Shown: positions 1-6,143, counted from the stretch's first letter. The stretch is DNA of 7,246 nucleotides from Pseudonocardiales bacterium (GCA_030840415.1 JAVEEO010000099.1:1-7246), one strand, 5' to 3'. Notes: generated from the letters alone by a model not told the origin. A program made the numbers and translations.

Positions 1-37
1 CGTGCCGGGTCACGACACCTAGGAGCTGCTCAACTCG
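1..37. other. Window-edge stretch downstream of the fetB-like gene
   Basis: These 37 bases lie beyond the stop codon of the minus-strand fetB-like gene. I see no convincing coding start, no stem followed by a T-run, and no tRNA-like structure. It is too short to tell whether a terminator or a further gene of the operon follows. Confidence 0.5.
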
Positions 38-778
38 TCATGGCGGGTCGGCCGGCAGGGTGCGCGGCGCCCCGAGAAGGTAGGTCAGCAGCACCACGGT
101 GATCACCTCGGCGGCCAGCAGCCCGACCAGCACGACGATCTGGAACCGGGCCGCCTGGACGGCGCTGGCGCCGCCGAGCAGCGCTCCGATGAAAGCACCC
201 GGCAGCGTGACCAGCCCGACCGTCCGGGTCTGGTCCAGGGCCGGCACCAGAGCCTCGGACGCCGACCAGCGGGCCACCTCCCGGACCGCCTGGCGCGGGC
301 TCGCACCGATCGAGAGCCAGGCCTCCACCTCGTCCCGGCGGCGCCGCAAACCCTCGCGCAGGTGCCGGCCGGCCAGGGTGGCCGCGGTCATGGTGCCACC
401 CAGCACGATGCCCGACACCGCCACGAAGGTACGGACGTCCCGATCCAGGGTGGGCAGCGCGACGATGATCGCGATCACCACCGCGGCACCCGCGCCGCAC
501 GAGAGCAGCACCGCCGTCAGCGCCCCGTCGATGCCCCGCAGCCGCCGGGCGGCGGTCCAGGTGGCGACCGTGAACATCACCGCCACCACCGCGAACGAGG
601 TCAGCGGAGCGGCGAACACCCCGCGCAGCGCCGCCGCCACGAAGGCCAGTTGCAGCACTGCCCGCAGCGCGGCCACCAGCAGGTCGCGGTGCCGGCCGAG
701 CCGTCCGGCCCACGAGACGCCGATCGCGATCGACAGCAATGCCGCCAGGCCGACGGCCAGCCGGATCCATTCGGACAC
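38..778 (-). CDS. fetB: FetB/UPF0014-family ABC transporter permease-like membrane protein
   Basis: A 246-residue polytopic membrane protein of the FetB (YbbM, UPF0014) family. In E. coli, FetB pairs with the ATPase FetA and is linked to iron export and oxidative stress tolerance. About seven hydrophobic segments are visible, roughly at residues 6-24, 36-56, 60-76, 88-109, 116-136, 186-206 and 212-235. The family hallmark is residues 180-218, with LDQTRTVGLVTLPGAFIGAL followed by GG and AARFQIVV. A second conserved block is LQLAFVAAALRGVF at 42-55. The start is GTG 778; its best Shine-Dalgarno, GGGAGGG, reads from the complement of 791-797, an unusually long 12 bases away, and no closer in-frame start exists. 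It follows the ABC-2 permease gene by 31 bases, so it is probably the last visible cistron of that operon. No FetA-type ATPase is adjacent within the window. Family assignment is firm; iron as substrate is inherited from distant homologues and is not shown here. Confidence 0.85.
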   Translation of the reverse strand: MSEWIRLAVGLAALLSIAIGVSWAGRLGRHRDLLVAALRAVLQLAFVAAALRGVFAAPLTSFAVVAVMFTVATWTAARRLRGIDGALTAVLLSCGAGAAVVIAIIVALPTLDRDVRTFVAVSGIVLGGTMTAATLAGRHLREGLRRRRDEVEAWLSIGASPRQAVREVARWSASEALVPALDQTRTVGLVTLPGAFIGALLGGASAVQAARFQIVVLVGLLAAEVITVVLLTYLLGAPRTLPADPP

Positions 779-809
779 CCGGGGACCGTACCCTCCCGGA
801 CCGTCCGGC

Positions 810-1718
810 TCAGCTGCTGATGTCCTTGGTGCTCAACCGGGACCAGGCCAGCAGGCCGAACAGCACCAGGTAGCACAATGCCGCCCGGACACCCGGCACC
901 AGCCCGGTGAGCGACAGCGGATCGCGCAGCACGTCGGCGAACCGGAGCAGGTAGTTGCTGATCAGCCACGGCCGCAGCGCGTGCAACTGCGGCACTGCCA
1001 CCAGCACCTGCATCAGCACCGCCACCGACAGCACCGCGGCCATCGCCGCGATCGGCACCTCGGTCAGGGTCGAGATGAACAGCCCGATGGCAGCGATCGC
1101 GAACATCATCAGTGCCGCATAGCCGACCACCAGCGCCAGCCGGCCGATGCCATCGGCCAGGCTGGTCTGGGTTCCCGACAGCAGGGTCACCCGGCCGGCC
1201 GGGAACAGCGCGAACCCGGTCACCAGCCCCGCCACTGCCACCGCCGAGGCGGTGACCAGGCACCAGACCGCCGCCGCGGCGAACTTGACCAGCAGCAGCC
1301 GGGTGCGGCTGACCGGCACCGTGAGCAGGTAGCGCAGGGTGCCGGTACCGGCCTCGCCGGCGATCGACTCGCCGACCACCACCGACACCGCCATCGGCAG
1401 GAACACCGGGATCACCACCACCAGCGCGGTGAACGAGACGAAGATGCCGTTGTTGGTGATGTCGCCGAGCAGGCCCGCCGACTCCCCGGCCGCGGGATCG
1501 GTGGTCAGCTTGACCGCCACCCCGATGATGACCGGGATGGCCACCAGCGCCAGCAGCAGCAACTGGTTGCGCCGCCGGCGCAGCACCATGCCAATCTCGC
1601 TGGCCAGCAGCCGGCCGCCGAACCGGGCCGGCGCCGCGCCGCCGAGCCCCGCGCGTCCGCCGCCGAGCCCCGCGCGTCCGCGGCCGAGCACCGCGCCACC
1701 CGTCTCAACCGCTGACAT
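810..1718 (-). CDS. ABC-2 type transporter permease (BcrB-like partner of the adjacent ATPase)
   Basis: A 302-residue six-helix permease of the ABC-2 class, the membrane half of an exporter with the ATPase encoded just upstream. Hydrophobic segments fall near residues 52-70, 91-116, 141-169, 193-217, 222-244 and 273-291. Between helices 2 and 3 lies the classical coupling stretch (residues 117-146), with GES.AGE.GTGTLRYLLT.PVSRTRLLLVK, characteristic of ABC-2 permeases that contact the ATPase. ATG 1718 is chosen over a possible in-frame start at 1817 because a strong GGGGAGGG Shine-Dalgarno (complement of 1724-1731) sits 5 bases upstream. The extra residues from 1817 would also be low-complexity read-through of the ATPase gene. 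It overlaps the ATPase stop by 14 bases. Residues 11-30 are a Gly/Arg/Leu/Ala-rich segment encoded by a 21-base tandem repeat, an odd extension ahead of the first helix. Cargo is unknown. Confidence 0.88.
   Translation of the reverse strand: MSAVETGGAVLGRGRAGLGGGRAGLGGAAPARFGGRLLASEIGMVLRRRRNQLLLLALVAIPVIIGVAVKLTTDPAAGESAGLLGDITNNGIFVSFTALVVVIPVFLPMAVSVVVGESIAGEAGTGTLRYLLTVPVSRTRLLLVKFAAAAVWCLVTASAVAVAGLVTGFALFPAGRVTLLSGTQTSLADGIGRLALVVGYAALMMFAIAAIGLFISTLTEVPIAAMAAVLSVAVLMQVLVAVPQLHALRPWLISNYLLRFADVLRDPLSLTGLVPGVRAALCYLVLFGLLAWSRLSTKDISS
1641..1696. repeat. 21-base tandem repeat inside the ABC-2 permease gene
   Basis: Two perfect 21-base copies (1641-1661 and 1662-1682) plus a degenerate partial third (1683-1696). 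The plus-strand core is GCCGAGCCCCGCGCGTCCGC. The period is a multiple of three, so on the coding (minus) strand it gives a seven-residue repeat of the type GLGGGRA in the cytoplasmic N-terminal tail of the permease (about residues 12-28). Gain or loss of a copy would keep the reading frame. Confidence 0.95.
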
Positions 1719-2697
1719 CGAAACCCTCCCCGGTGAGCTGGACGAAGATGTCCTCGAGGTTGGGCTTGGCGACGGCGAAGCCGCGCACACCCACTCCGGC
1801 GGCGACCAGCGCGGCAACCACGGACTCCGGCTGGGCCTGCCCCAGCTCGGCCGAGGCGCAGCCGTCCTGCTCGCTGATCTCGGCCAGTCCCAGATCGGCC
1901 AGCACCGCCTTGGCAGCGCTGGAGTCCCGCGCCTCGACGCTGACCCGGACCCGCTGCTGGGCGGCCAGCTCGGCCATCGAGCCCTGCCACACCAGGCTGC
2001 CGGTACGCATCACCCCGACATGGCTGCAGACCTGGGACACCTCGCTGAGCAGGTGCGAGGAGACGAACACCGTGATCCCGTCCGCGGCCAGCTCCGCGAT
2101 CAGGTGCCGCACCTCCCGGGTGCCCTGCGGGTCCAGGCCGTTGGTGGGCTCGTCCAGGACCAGCAGCCGCCTGGGCTGCAGCAGCGCGGCCGCGATCCCC
2201 AGCCGTTGCCGCATGCCGAGGGAGTAGTTGCGATACCGCTTGCCGGCGGCCGCACTCAGGCCCACCCGTTCCAGCGCGCTGCCGATCCGGGCGCTCGCGC
2301 CGCGCCGGTCGGCGGCCAGGTCGGCGGCGTCCAGCCGGGCCAGGTTCGCCCGGCCGGACAGGTAGGGATGGAAGGCCGGGCCCTCGACCAGCGCACCAAC
2401 CTCGGGCAGCACCCGGCGGGCCTCGGCCGGGATCGGCGAGCCGAGCAGCGACACCGTGCCGGCACTGGGGTAGATCAGCCCCAGCAGCATCCGGATCGTG
2501 GTGGTCTTGCCCGAGCCGTTCGGGCCGAGGAAGCCGAACACCGATCCGACCGGCACCGCCAGGTCGATGCCGGCCACCGCGACCTGGCCGCCCCGGAACC
2601 GCTTGGTCAGCCCGGCGGTCTCGATGGCCGGCGTCGTCGCGCCAGCGGCCTGCACTGGCTGCTGTGGCCGGCTCCGCGGCCGGGCCAGCTGGGTCAC
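1705..2697 (-). CDS. ABC transporter ATP-binding protein, BcrA/drug-export type
   Basis: A 330-residue cytoplasmic ATPase that would power the adjacent ABC-2 permease. Nucleotide-binding motifs in order are: Walker A GPNGSGKT (58-65), ABC signature YSLGMRQRLG (158-167), Walker B LLVLDEPTNGLD (178-189, catalytic Glu183), and H-loop SSHLLSE with His215. The Q-loop position reads GALVEGPAFHPYLSG (101-115), with Glu105 where most ABC ATPases have Gln. This matches the pattern I recall for BcrA-like bacitracin/antibiotic-export ATPases (IEEPAFYPYLSG). A C-terminal part of about 90 residues ends in NLEDIFVQLTGEG, a typical accessory tail of this class. The start is GTG 2697, forming a GTGA overlap with the stop of the upstream LolA-like gene; no good Shine-Dalgarno is visible, so translation is probably coupled. 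The first 24 residues are Pro/Gln/Ala-rich and precede the domain. Export of a drug, peptide or lipid is plausible, but the substrate cannot be named. Confidence 0.95.
   Translation of the reverse strand: MTQLARPRSRPQQPVQAAGATTPAIETAGLTKRFRGGQVAVAGIDLAVPVGSVFGFLGPNGSGKTTTIRMLLGLIYPSAGTVSLLGSPIPAEARRVLPEVGALVEGPAFHPYLSGRANLARLDAADLAADRRGASARIGSALERVGLSAAAGKRYRNYSLGMRQRLGIAAALLQPRRLLVLDEPTNGLDPQGTREVRHLIAELAADGITVFVSSHLLSEVSQVCSHVGVMRTGSLVWQGSMAELAAQQRVRVSVEARDSSAAKAVLADLGLAEISEQDGCASAELGQAQPESVVAALVAAGVGVRGFAVAKPNLEDIFVQLTGEGFDVSG
1724..1731 (-). promoter_or_regulatory. Ribosome binding site that fixes the permease start
   Basis: The minus strand reads GGGGAGGG, then 5 bases, then ATG at 1718. 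This strong Shine-Dalgarno inside the 3' end of the ATPase gene supports the 302-residue form of the permease rather than a longer one. Confidence 0.8.
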
Positions 2698-3857
2698 TTC
2701 GCGGCCGCGGCGGCGTAGAGCAGCTCGGGATCGACCGCGCCGGCGAAGGTCCGGCCGTCGTCGGTGACCAGCACCGACAGCAGCGCCGAACGCAGCAGCC
2801 GTCCCGAGCCCCAGCTGCCCCGCACCTCGGGCAGACCCGTCAGCACCGCGCCCAACCCGCTGGAATCCGGGCCCGACTCGGTGCCGGCCAGCGGCAGCTT
2901 GGACGTCCCGGCCAGCTTGACGACCGTGGTCCAGCCGGTGCCGATCGTGCTGATGTCCGGTGCCCGGCCGGCGGCGGGACCACCCCGGCCGGGCGGCACG
3001 GGTGCCGCGGGCGGGGCCGCCGGGTTGGCCGCGCCGTCCTCCTTGACCGTCACGCCGGCCGGTGGCGTCCAGTCGAAGTTGTCCGCGCTGGGCATCGAGT
3101 CGGAGAACCGGGTGAAGGCGATGTCGATGGCGGGCCGGTCCGAACCACGGGCCAGCACCTGGACGCCCAGCGGGATCTTGGTCTTGCCGTCCACCGAGAT
3201 CCGCACCGAGCCCACCCGCGACCGCTGGTCGCGGGGGTGCAGCACCAGCACGTAGGCGGCCCGGCCGGCCACCAGCGCCGCCCGCTCGGTGCTCACCTCG
3301 GTGGACGGATCGATCAGCGCCAACGCCCGCCGGGCGGCCTCGTCGGGGGTGATCGCCAGCGGGGTGCCCGGATGGGCCGCGGCATCGGCCGGCAGCACGA
3401 GGTGGCTGGCCGTCCGGGTGTCGGAGTTCCACTGCCAGAGTTCGCGGCCGTTGCGGAACACGTCCTGCTCGCCGAGCGAACTCAGCAGCGCGATCCGCTG
3501 CCGGGTCTGGCCGCCATACCAGACCCGGACGGTGTGCGAGCCGGTCAGCAGCCCGGCCAGCCCGGTCGCCGGATCGGCGCCGCTGATCTGCGGCAGCTCG
3601 GGCAGTCCCAGCGAGGCCTTCTCCACCACCGTTCCGGAGAACCCGACGAGCTTGGCATCGCCGACGGCGGCCAGCAGTTGGGCGGCCGACTGCGGCGGCA
3701 GGTTCGGATCGGCGCCGGCGTCGAGCGCGCCGCTGGCCAGCAGTGCGATCACCGTCGCAACGGCTGCCGGGGCCAGCCACCGGGCCAGCCGCCAGTGCCG
3801 GGCGAGGCCGGAGGCCGGGCCGAACCCGGGGGTGGCGGTGCTGGAAGGCTCAGGCAT
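2694..3857 (-). CDS. Membrane-anchored LolA-like extracytoplasmic protein
   Basis: A 387-residue protein of the actinobacterial LolA-like/RseB-like family (often annotated as outer membrane lipoprotein carrier or DUF2092-type). A cytoplasmic N-terminus with Arg residues (20-26) is followed by a hydrophobic segment (27-45), which is either a signal peptide or an uncleaved anchor; there is no lipobox Cys. The extracytoplasmic part begins SAAQLLAAVGDAKLVGFSGTVVE (57-79), then GSHTVRVWYGG (106-116), DVFRNGRELWQWNSD (132-146) and RVGSVRISVDGKTKIPLGVQV (214-234). These are the strands of the half-barrel lipid-binding fold. A Pro/Ala/Gly linker (about 275-300) leads to a C-terminal module with GSWGSGRLLRSALLSVLVTDDGR (347-369) and AGAVDPELLYAAAA. 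ATG 3857 is chosen because it gives an N-terminus directly before the anchor; its Shine-Dalgarno is weak. It is the first gene of the minus-strand operon, and its GTGA overlap with the ATPase suggests the two work together. Lipid or lipoprotein binding is inferred from the fold; the ligand is unknown. Confidence 0.87.
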   Translation of the reverse strand: MPEPSSTATPGFGPASGLARHWRLARWLAPAAVATVIALLASGALDAGADPNLPPQSAAQLLAAVGDAKLVGFSGTVVEKASLGLPELPQISGADPATGLAGLLTGSHTVRVWYGGQTRQRIALLSSLGEQDVFRNGRELWQWNSDTRTASHLVLPADAAAHPGTPLAITPDEAARRALALIDPSTEVSTERAALVAGRAAYVLVLHPRDQRSRVGSVRISVDGKTKIPLGVQVLARGSDRPAIDIAFTRFSDSMPSADNFDWTPPAGVTVKEDGAANPAAPPAAPVPPGRGGPAAGRAPDISTIGTGWTTVVKLAGTSKLPLAGTESGPDSSGLGAVLTGLPEVRGSWGSGRLLRSALLSVLVTDDGRTFAGAVDPELLYAAAAAK

Positions 3858-3876
3858 GCACCCAGGATCGGCCGGG

Positions 3877-3894
3877 CAGGCTGTGGACAGCCTG
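3877..3894. promoter_or_regulatory. 18-base palindrome, candidate operator
   Basis: CAGGCTGT-GG-ACAGCCTG: two perfect 8-base inverted arms with a 2-base centre, 20-37 bases upstream of the LolA-like ATG. At that distance it would overlap the core promoter of the minus-strand operon, consistent with an operator for a dimeric regulator. Its right end merges into the first CCTGAGC direct repeat. The role is inferred. Confidence 0.45.
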
Positions 3895-3921
3895 AGCGAG
3901 CCTGAGCCGGTGCTGAGCCGG
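3892..3921. promoter_or_regulatory. Three phased CTGAGC direct repeats, candidate OmpR-type binding site
   Basis: CTGAGC begins at 3892, 3902 and 3913. The last two copies extend to CTGAGCCGG, and the first two share AGCCTGAGC. Spacing of 10 and 11 bases puts all copies on one DNA face, as in sites bound head-to-tail by OmpR/PhoB-family dimers. The adjacent gene encodes just such a regulator. An inverted copy, GGCTCAGG, lies at 3847-3854, within the first codons of the LolA-like gene. Confidence 0.5.
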
Positions 3922-3992
3922 AAGGCCCATGATCGCGCCATGCTGAACGCCGGGAGCCCGGTTTTCGCCGATGTCGGAGAGGTGGAGTGCCG

Positions 3993-4670
3993 ATGCGGTT
4001 GCTGATCGTCGAGGACGAGCCGCGGATGGCGACCGCCCTGCAGCGCGGCCTGGTGGCCGAGGGCTTCACGGTCGAGGTGGCCTTCAACGGCCCGGACGGC
4101 CTGCACCTGGCCCGGGAGAACAGCTACGACGCCATCGTCTGCGACATCATGCTGCCGGGCCTGTCGGGTTACCGGCTGATCCAGGCGCTGCGGGCCGAGG
4201 CGAACTGGGTGCCGGTGCTGGTGCTGTCTGCCAAGGACGGCGAGTACGACGAGGCCGACGCGCTCGACCTGGGCGCCGACGACTACCTGGTGAAGCCGTT
4301 CTCGTTCGTGGTGCTGCTGGCCCGGCTGCGGGCGGTGCTGCGCCGCGGCGTCCGGCCCCGGCCGGCGATCCTCAGCTGCGGTGACCTCAGCCTGGACCCG
4401 GCGGCCCGGGCGGTGCGCCGCGGCGACACCGAGATCGAGCTGACGCCGCGGGAGTTCTCGCTGCTGGAGTACCTGATGCGCAGGGCCGGCGACGCGGTGA
4501 GCAAGGCCGACATCCTGCATCACGTGTGGGATGCCCACTACGAGGGCGACGCCAACGTGATCGAGGTCTACGTCGGCTACCTGCGCCGCAAGATCGACCT
4601 GCCCTTCGGACGGCACGCGGTGCAGACGGTGCGCGGGGCCGGCTACCGGCTGGCGACCGATGGCGGCTGA
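3993..4670 (+). CDS. OmpR/PhoB-family response regulator
   Basis: A 225-residue DNA-binding response regulator, phosphorylated by the kinase encoded next to it. The receiver domain (1-115) has the acidic pocket Glu7-Asp8, phosphoacceptor Asp51 in CDIMLPG, Ser79 in VLSAKDG, the Asp96-Asp97 pair of GADDYLVKPF and the invariant Lys101. The C-terminal winged helix (about 130-222) shows the family pattern ELTPREFSLLEYLMRRAG, then the recognition-helix region ANVIEVYVGYLRRKI and the wing VQTVRGAGYRL. ATG 3993 (MRLLIVEDE) is preferred to an in-frame GTG at 3987, because AGGTGGAG (3980-3987) is well spaced for the ATG and overlaps the GTG. It overlaps the kinase gene by 11 bases and is divergent from the LolA/ABC operon across a region with OmpR-type direct repeats. 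That operon is therefore its likeliest target, along with its own promoter. All key residues are intact. Confidence 0.97.
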   Translation: MRLLIVEDEPRMATALQRGLVAEGFTVEVAFNGPDGLHLARENSYDAIVCDIMLPGLSGYRLIQALRAEANWVPVLVLSAKDGEYDEADALDLGADDYLVKPFSFVVLLARLRAVLRRGVRPRPAILSCGDLSLDPAARAVRRGDTEIELTPREFSLLEYLMRRAGDAVSKADILHHVWDAHYEGDANVIEVYVGYLRRKIDLPFGRHAVQTVRGAGYRLATDGG

Positions 4671-6105
4671 CGGGTCGCTGCCGCAGCGGTGGCGGCGCCG
4701 CTCGCTGCCGCGCTGGTGGCGGCACCGGTCGCTGCGGGCCCGGATCACCGTGCTGGCCACCGCGCTGTTCAGCGTGGCCCTCGCGCTGGCGGGCGTGGTG
4801 CTGCTGGTCGCGGTGCGCGCGGCGCTGTTGAACACGCTGGACTCCTCGGCCCACCGGTCCGGCACCGAGGTGGCCGCCCTGGTGCAGTCCGGACGGTTGC
4901 CGGCGCAGGTGCTGGCCGGCAGTGGCGGGGTGTCGCTGGTGCAGGTGGTCGACGGCGACAACCGGGTGGTGGCCGCCTCGCCGGGCGCCGATACCGCCGT
5001 GTCGGTGCTGGAGCCCGGTGACCTGGCGCGGGTGCGCACCGGGCTGGAGCTGACCGTGTCGGGCGATCGGGCCTCGCTGGACGAGCCGCTGCGGGTGGTC
5101 GGGGTACGCGCGGACCTCCGGTCCGGTCAGCGCACCGTATTGGTCGGCACCGCGCTCGGCCGGCTCAACGACTCGTCCCGGCTGCTGCGGCGGGGGCTGT
5201 TGCTCGGCGGGCCGGCGGTGGTGGCGATCATGGCGGCGCTGACCTGGTGGCTGGTCGGCCTGACCCTGCGGCCGGTGGCGGCGCTGCAACGCGGTGCCGC
5301 CGAGTTGAGCGCCGCACGGCTGGCCCGTTCCCGGCTGCCGGTGCCGGTGGCCGCCGACGAGATCCGGACGCTGGCCACCACCCTGAACACCATGCTGGAC
5401 CGGCTGGACAGCGCCACCGCAAAGCAGCGCCGGTTCGTCGGCGACGCCGCGCACGAGCTGCGCTCGCCGATCGCGTCGTTGCGGCTGCAGCTGGAGATCG
5501 CGCAGCGGCTGGACGGCGACGGACCGGCCGGCGAGCTGGCCGGCGAGGCGCTGCTGGACGTCGACCGGCTGTCGAACCTGATCGACGACCTGCTGCTGCT
5601 GGCTCGCTCCGACGAGCGCGGCCCGACGCAGGCGCACCGGCCGGTCCGCCTCGACGAGTTGGTCGCCGCGGTAGTGGCCGGCTACGGCGAGGCCCAGGTA
5701 CCGGTACGGACCGGCGACTGCCTGCCCGCCGTGGTGCCGGGCAACTCCGACGGCCTGCACCGGGTGCTGGTCAACCTGATCGACAATGCCACCCGGTACG
5801 CCCGCAGCTCGGTCACCGTGTCGGTGAGCGCGCCGGCCGGCCGGCCCGATCTGGTGTGCCTGTCGGTGGCCGACGACGGCCCGGGGGTGCCGGCCGCCGA
5901 GCGCGAGCAGGTCTTCGACCGGTTCTACCGCCTCGACGACGCCCGCTCCCGGGCCGAGGGCGGTACCGGCCTGGGGCTGGCCATCGTCCGCGAGATCGTC
6001 ACCGCGCACGGCGGCACCGTGCAGCTGCGCGACAACGACCCGGGACTGTTCGTCGACGTGCTGCTGCCGCTGGCCGAGCTTCGACGCGATGATTCGACGG
6101 GATGA
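4660..6105 (+). CDS. Two-component sensor histidine kinase (HisKA, HAMP, two membrane helices)
   Basis: A 481-residue membrane sensor kinase, partner of the overlapping response regulator gene. An Arg/Trp-rich cytoplasmic leader (10-28) precedes helix 1 (29-52). An extracytoplasmic sensor loop follows (about 53-178), with no cysteines and no fold I can name. Next are helix 2 (about 180-203) and a HAMP linker (about 203-255) starting LRPVAALQRGAAEL. The H-box FVGDAAHELRSPIASLR carries phospho-acceptor His265. The ATPase domain has N-box NLIDNATRYA (372-381), DDGPGVP (405-411), the F-box FDRFYRLDDARSR (419-431) and GGTGLGLAIV (434-443). All catalytic elements are intact. ATG 4660 lies within the last codons of the regulator gene, so the two are translationally coupled. 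The C-terminus RRDDSTG and the stop codon are encoded by the first units of a 13-base tandem repeat. The divergent LolA/ABC operon suggests an envelope signal; the ligand is unknown. Confidence 0.97.
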   Translation: MAADGSLPQRWRRRSLPRWWRHRSLRARITVLATALFSVALALAGVVLLVAVRAALLNTLDSSAHRSGTEVAALVQSGRLPAQVLAGSGGVSLVQVVDGDNRVVAASPGADTAVSVLEPGDLARVRTGLELTVSGDRASLDEPLRVVGVRADLRSGQRTVLVGTALGRLNDSSRLLRRGLLLGGPAVVAIMAALTWWLVGLTLRPVAALQRGAAELSAARLARSRLPVPVAADEIRTLATTLNTMLDRLDSATAKQRRFVGDAAHELRSPIASLRLQLEIAQRLDGDGPAGELAGEALLDVDRLSNLIDDLLLLARSDERGPTQAHRPVRLDELVAAVVAGYGEAQVPVRTGDCLPAVVPGNSDGLHRVLVNLIDNATRYARSSVTVSVSAPAGRPDLVCLSVADDGPGVPAAEREQVFDRFYRLDDARSRAEGGTGLGLAIVREIVTAHGGTVQLRDNDPGLFVDVLLPLAELRRDDSTG

Positions 6106-6132
6106 TTCGACGGGATGATTCGACGGGATGAG
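6081..6132. repeat. 13-base tandem repeat, four copies, across the kinase stop codon
   Basis: Unit TCGACGGGATGAT at 6081-6093 (one mismatch, C for G), 6094-6106 and 6107-6119 (both perfect), and 6120-6132 (last base G for T). The first copy and part of the second encode the last residues of the sensor kinase, and its TGA (6103-6105) lies in the second copy. Because 13 is not a multiple of three, the TGA in successive copies (6090, 6103, 6116, 6129) falls in all three forward frames. The array ends 75 bases before the acyl-CoA dehydrogenase start. Confidence 0.97.
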
Positions 6133-6143
6133 CAGCGGCCGGC

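Larger units (their letters stand above)
3858..3992. promoter_or_regulatory. Divergent control region between the LolA/ABC operon and the two-component genes
   Basis: 135 bases with no gene, between divergent start codons at 3857 (minus) and 3993 (plus). Promoters for both transcripts should lie here, but I could not identify a convincing -35/-10 pair on either strand. It contains an 18-base palindrome (3877-3894) and phased CTGAGC direct repeats (3892-3921), both nearer the LolA-like start. A short CCGGG-AG-CCCGG inverted repeat followed by TTTT (3950-3965) sits just before the response regulator Shine-Dalgarno. Confidence 0.6.

Noticed and set aside
99..1715. Long plus-strand open frame (538 codons) antisense to the permease genes
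   Set aside because: Its composition is Gln/His/Arg/Gly-rich without any domain, and the opposite strand encodes two coherent multi-helix membrane proteins with family motifs.
2664..3905. Plus-strand open frame of 413 codons antisense to the LolA-like gene
   Set aside because: Low-complexity Gly/Arg/Gln-rich translation typical of the shadow strand in GC-rich DNA; the minus strand carries the LolA-like protein with signal anchor and conserved blocks.
3950..3965. CCGGG-AG-CCCGG inverted repeat followed by TTTT, terminator-like
   Set aside because: The stem allows only four pairs with a realistic loop and the T-run is four bases, too weak for an intrinsic terminator; its place just before the regulator start would also be odd.
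3858..5039. Upstream extension of the LolA-like minus-strand frame to position 5039
   Set aside because: The extension is antisense to the response regulator and kinase and is low complexity; the true protein begins at ATG 3857 just before its signal anchor.
4387..6009. Minus-strand open frame of 540 codons across the regulator and kinase genes
   Set aside because: Gln/His/Pro/Arg-rich, no motif, and fully antisense to genes with complete catalytic motifs.
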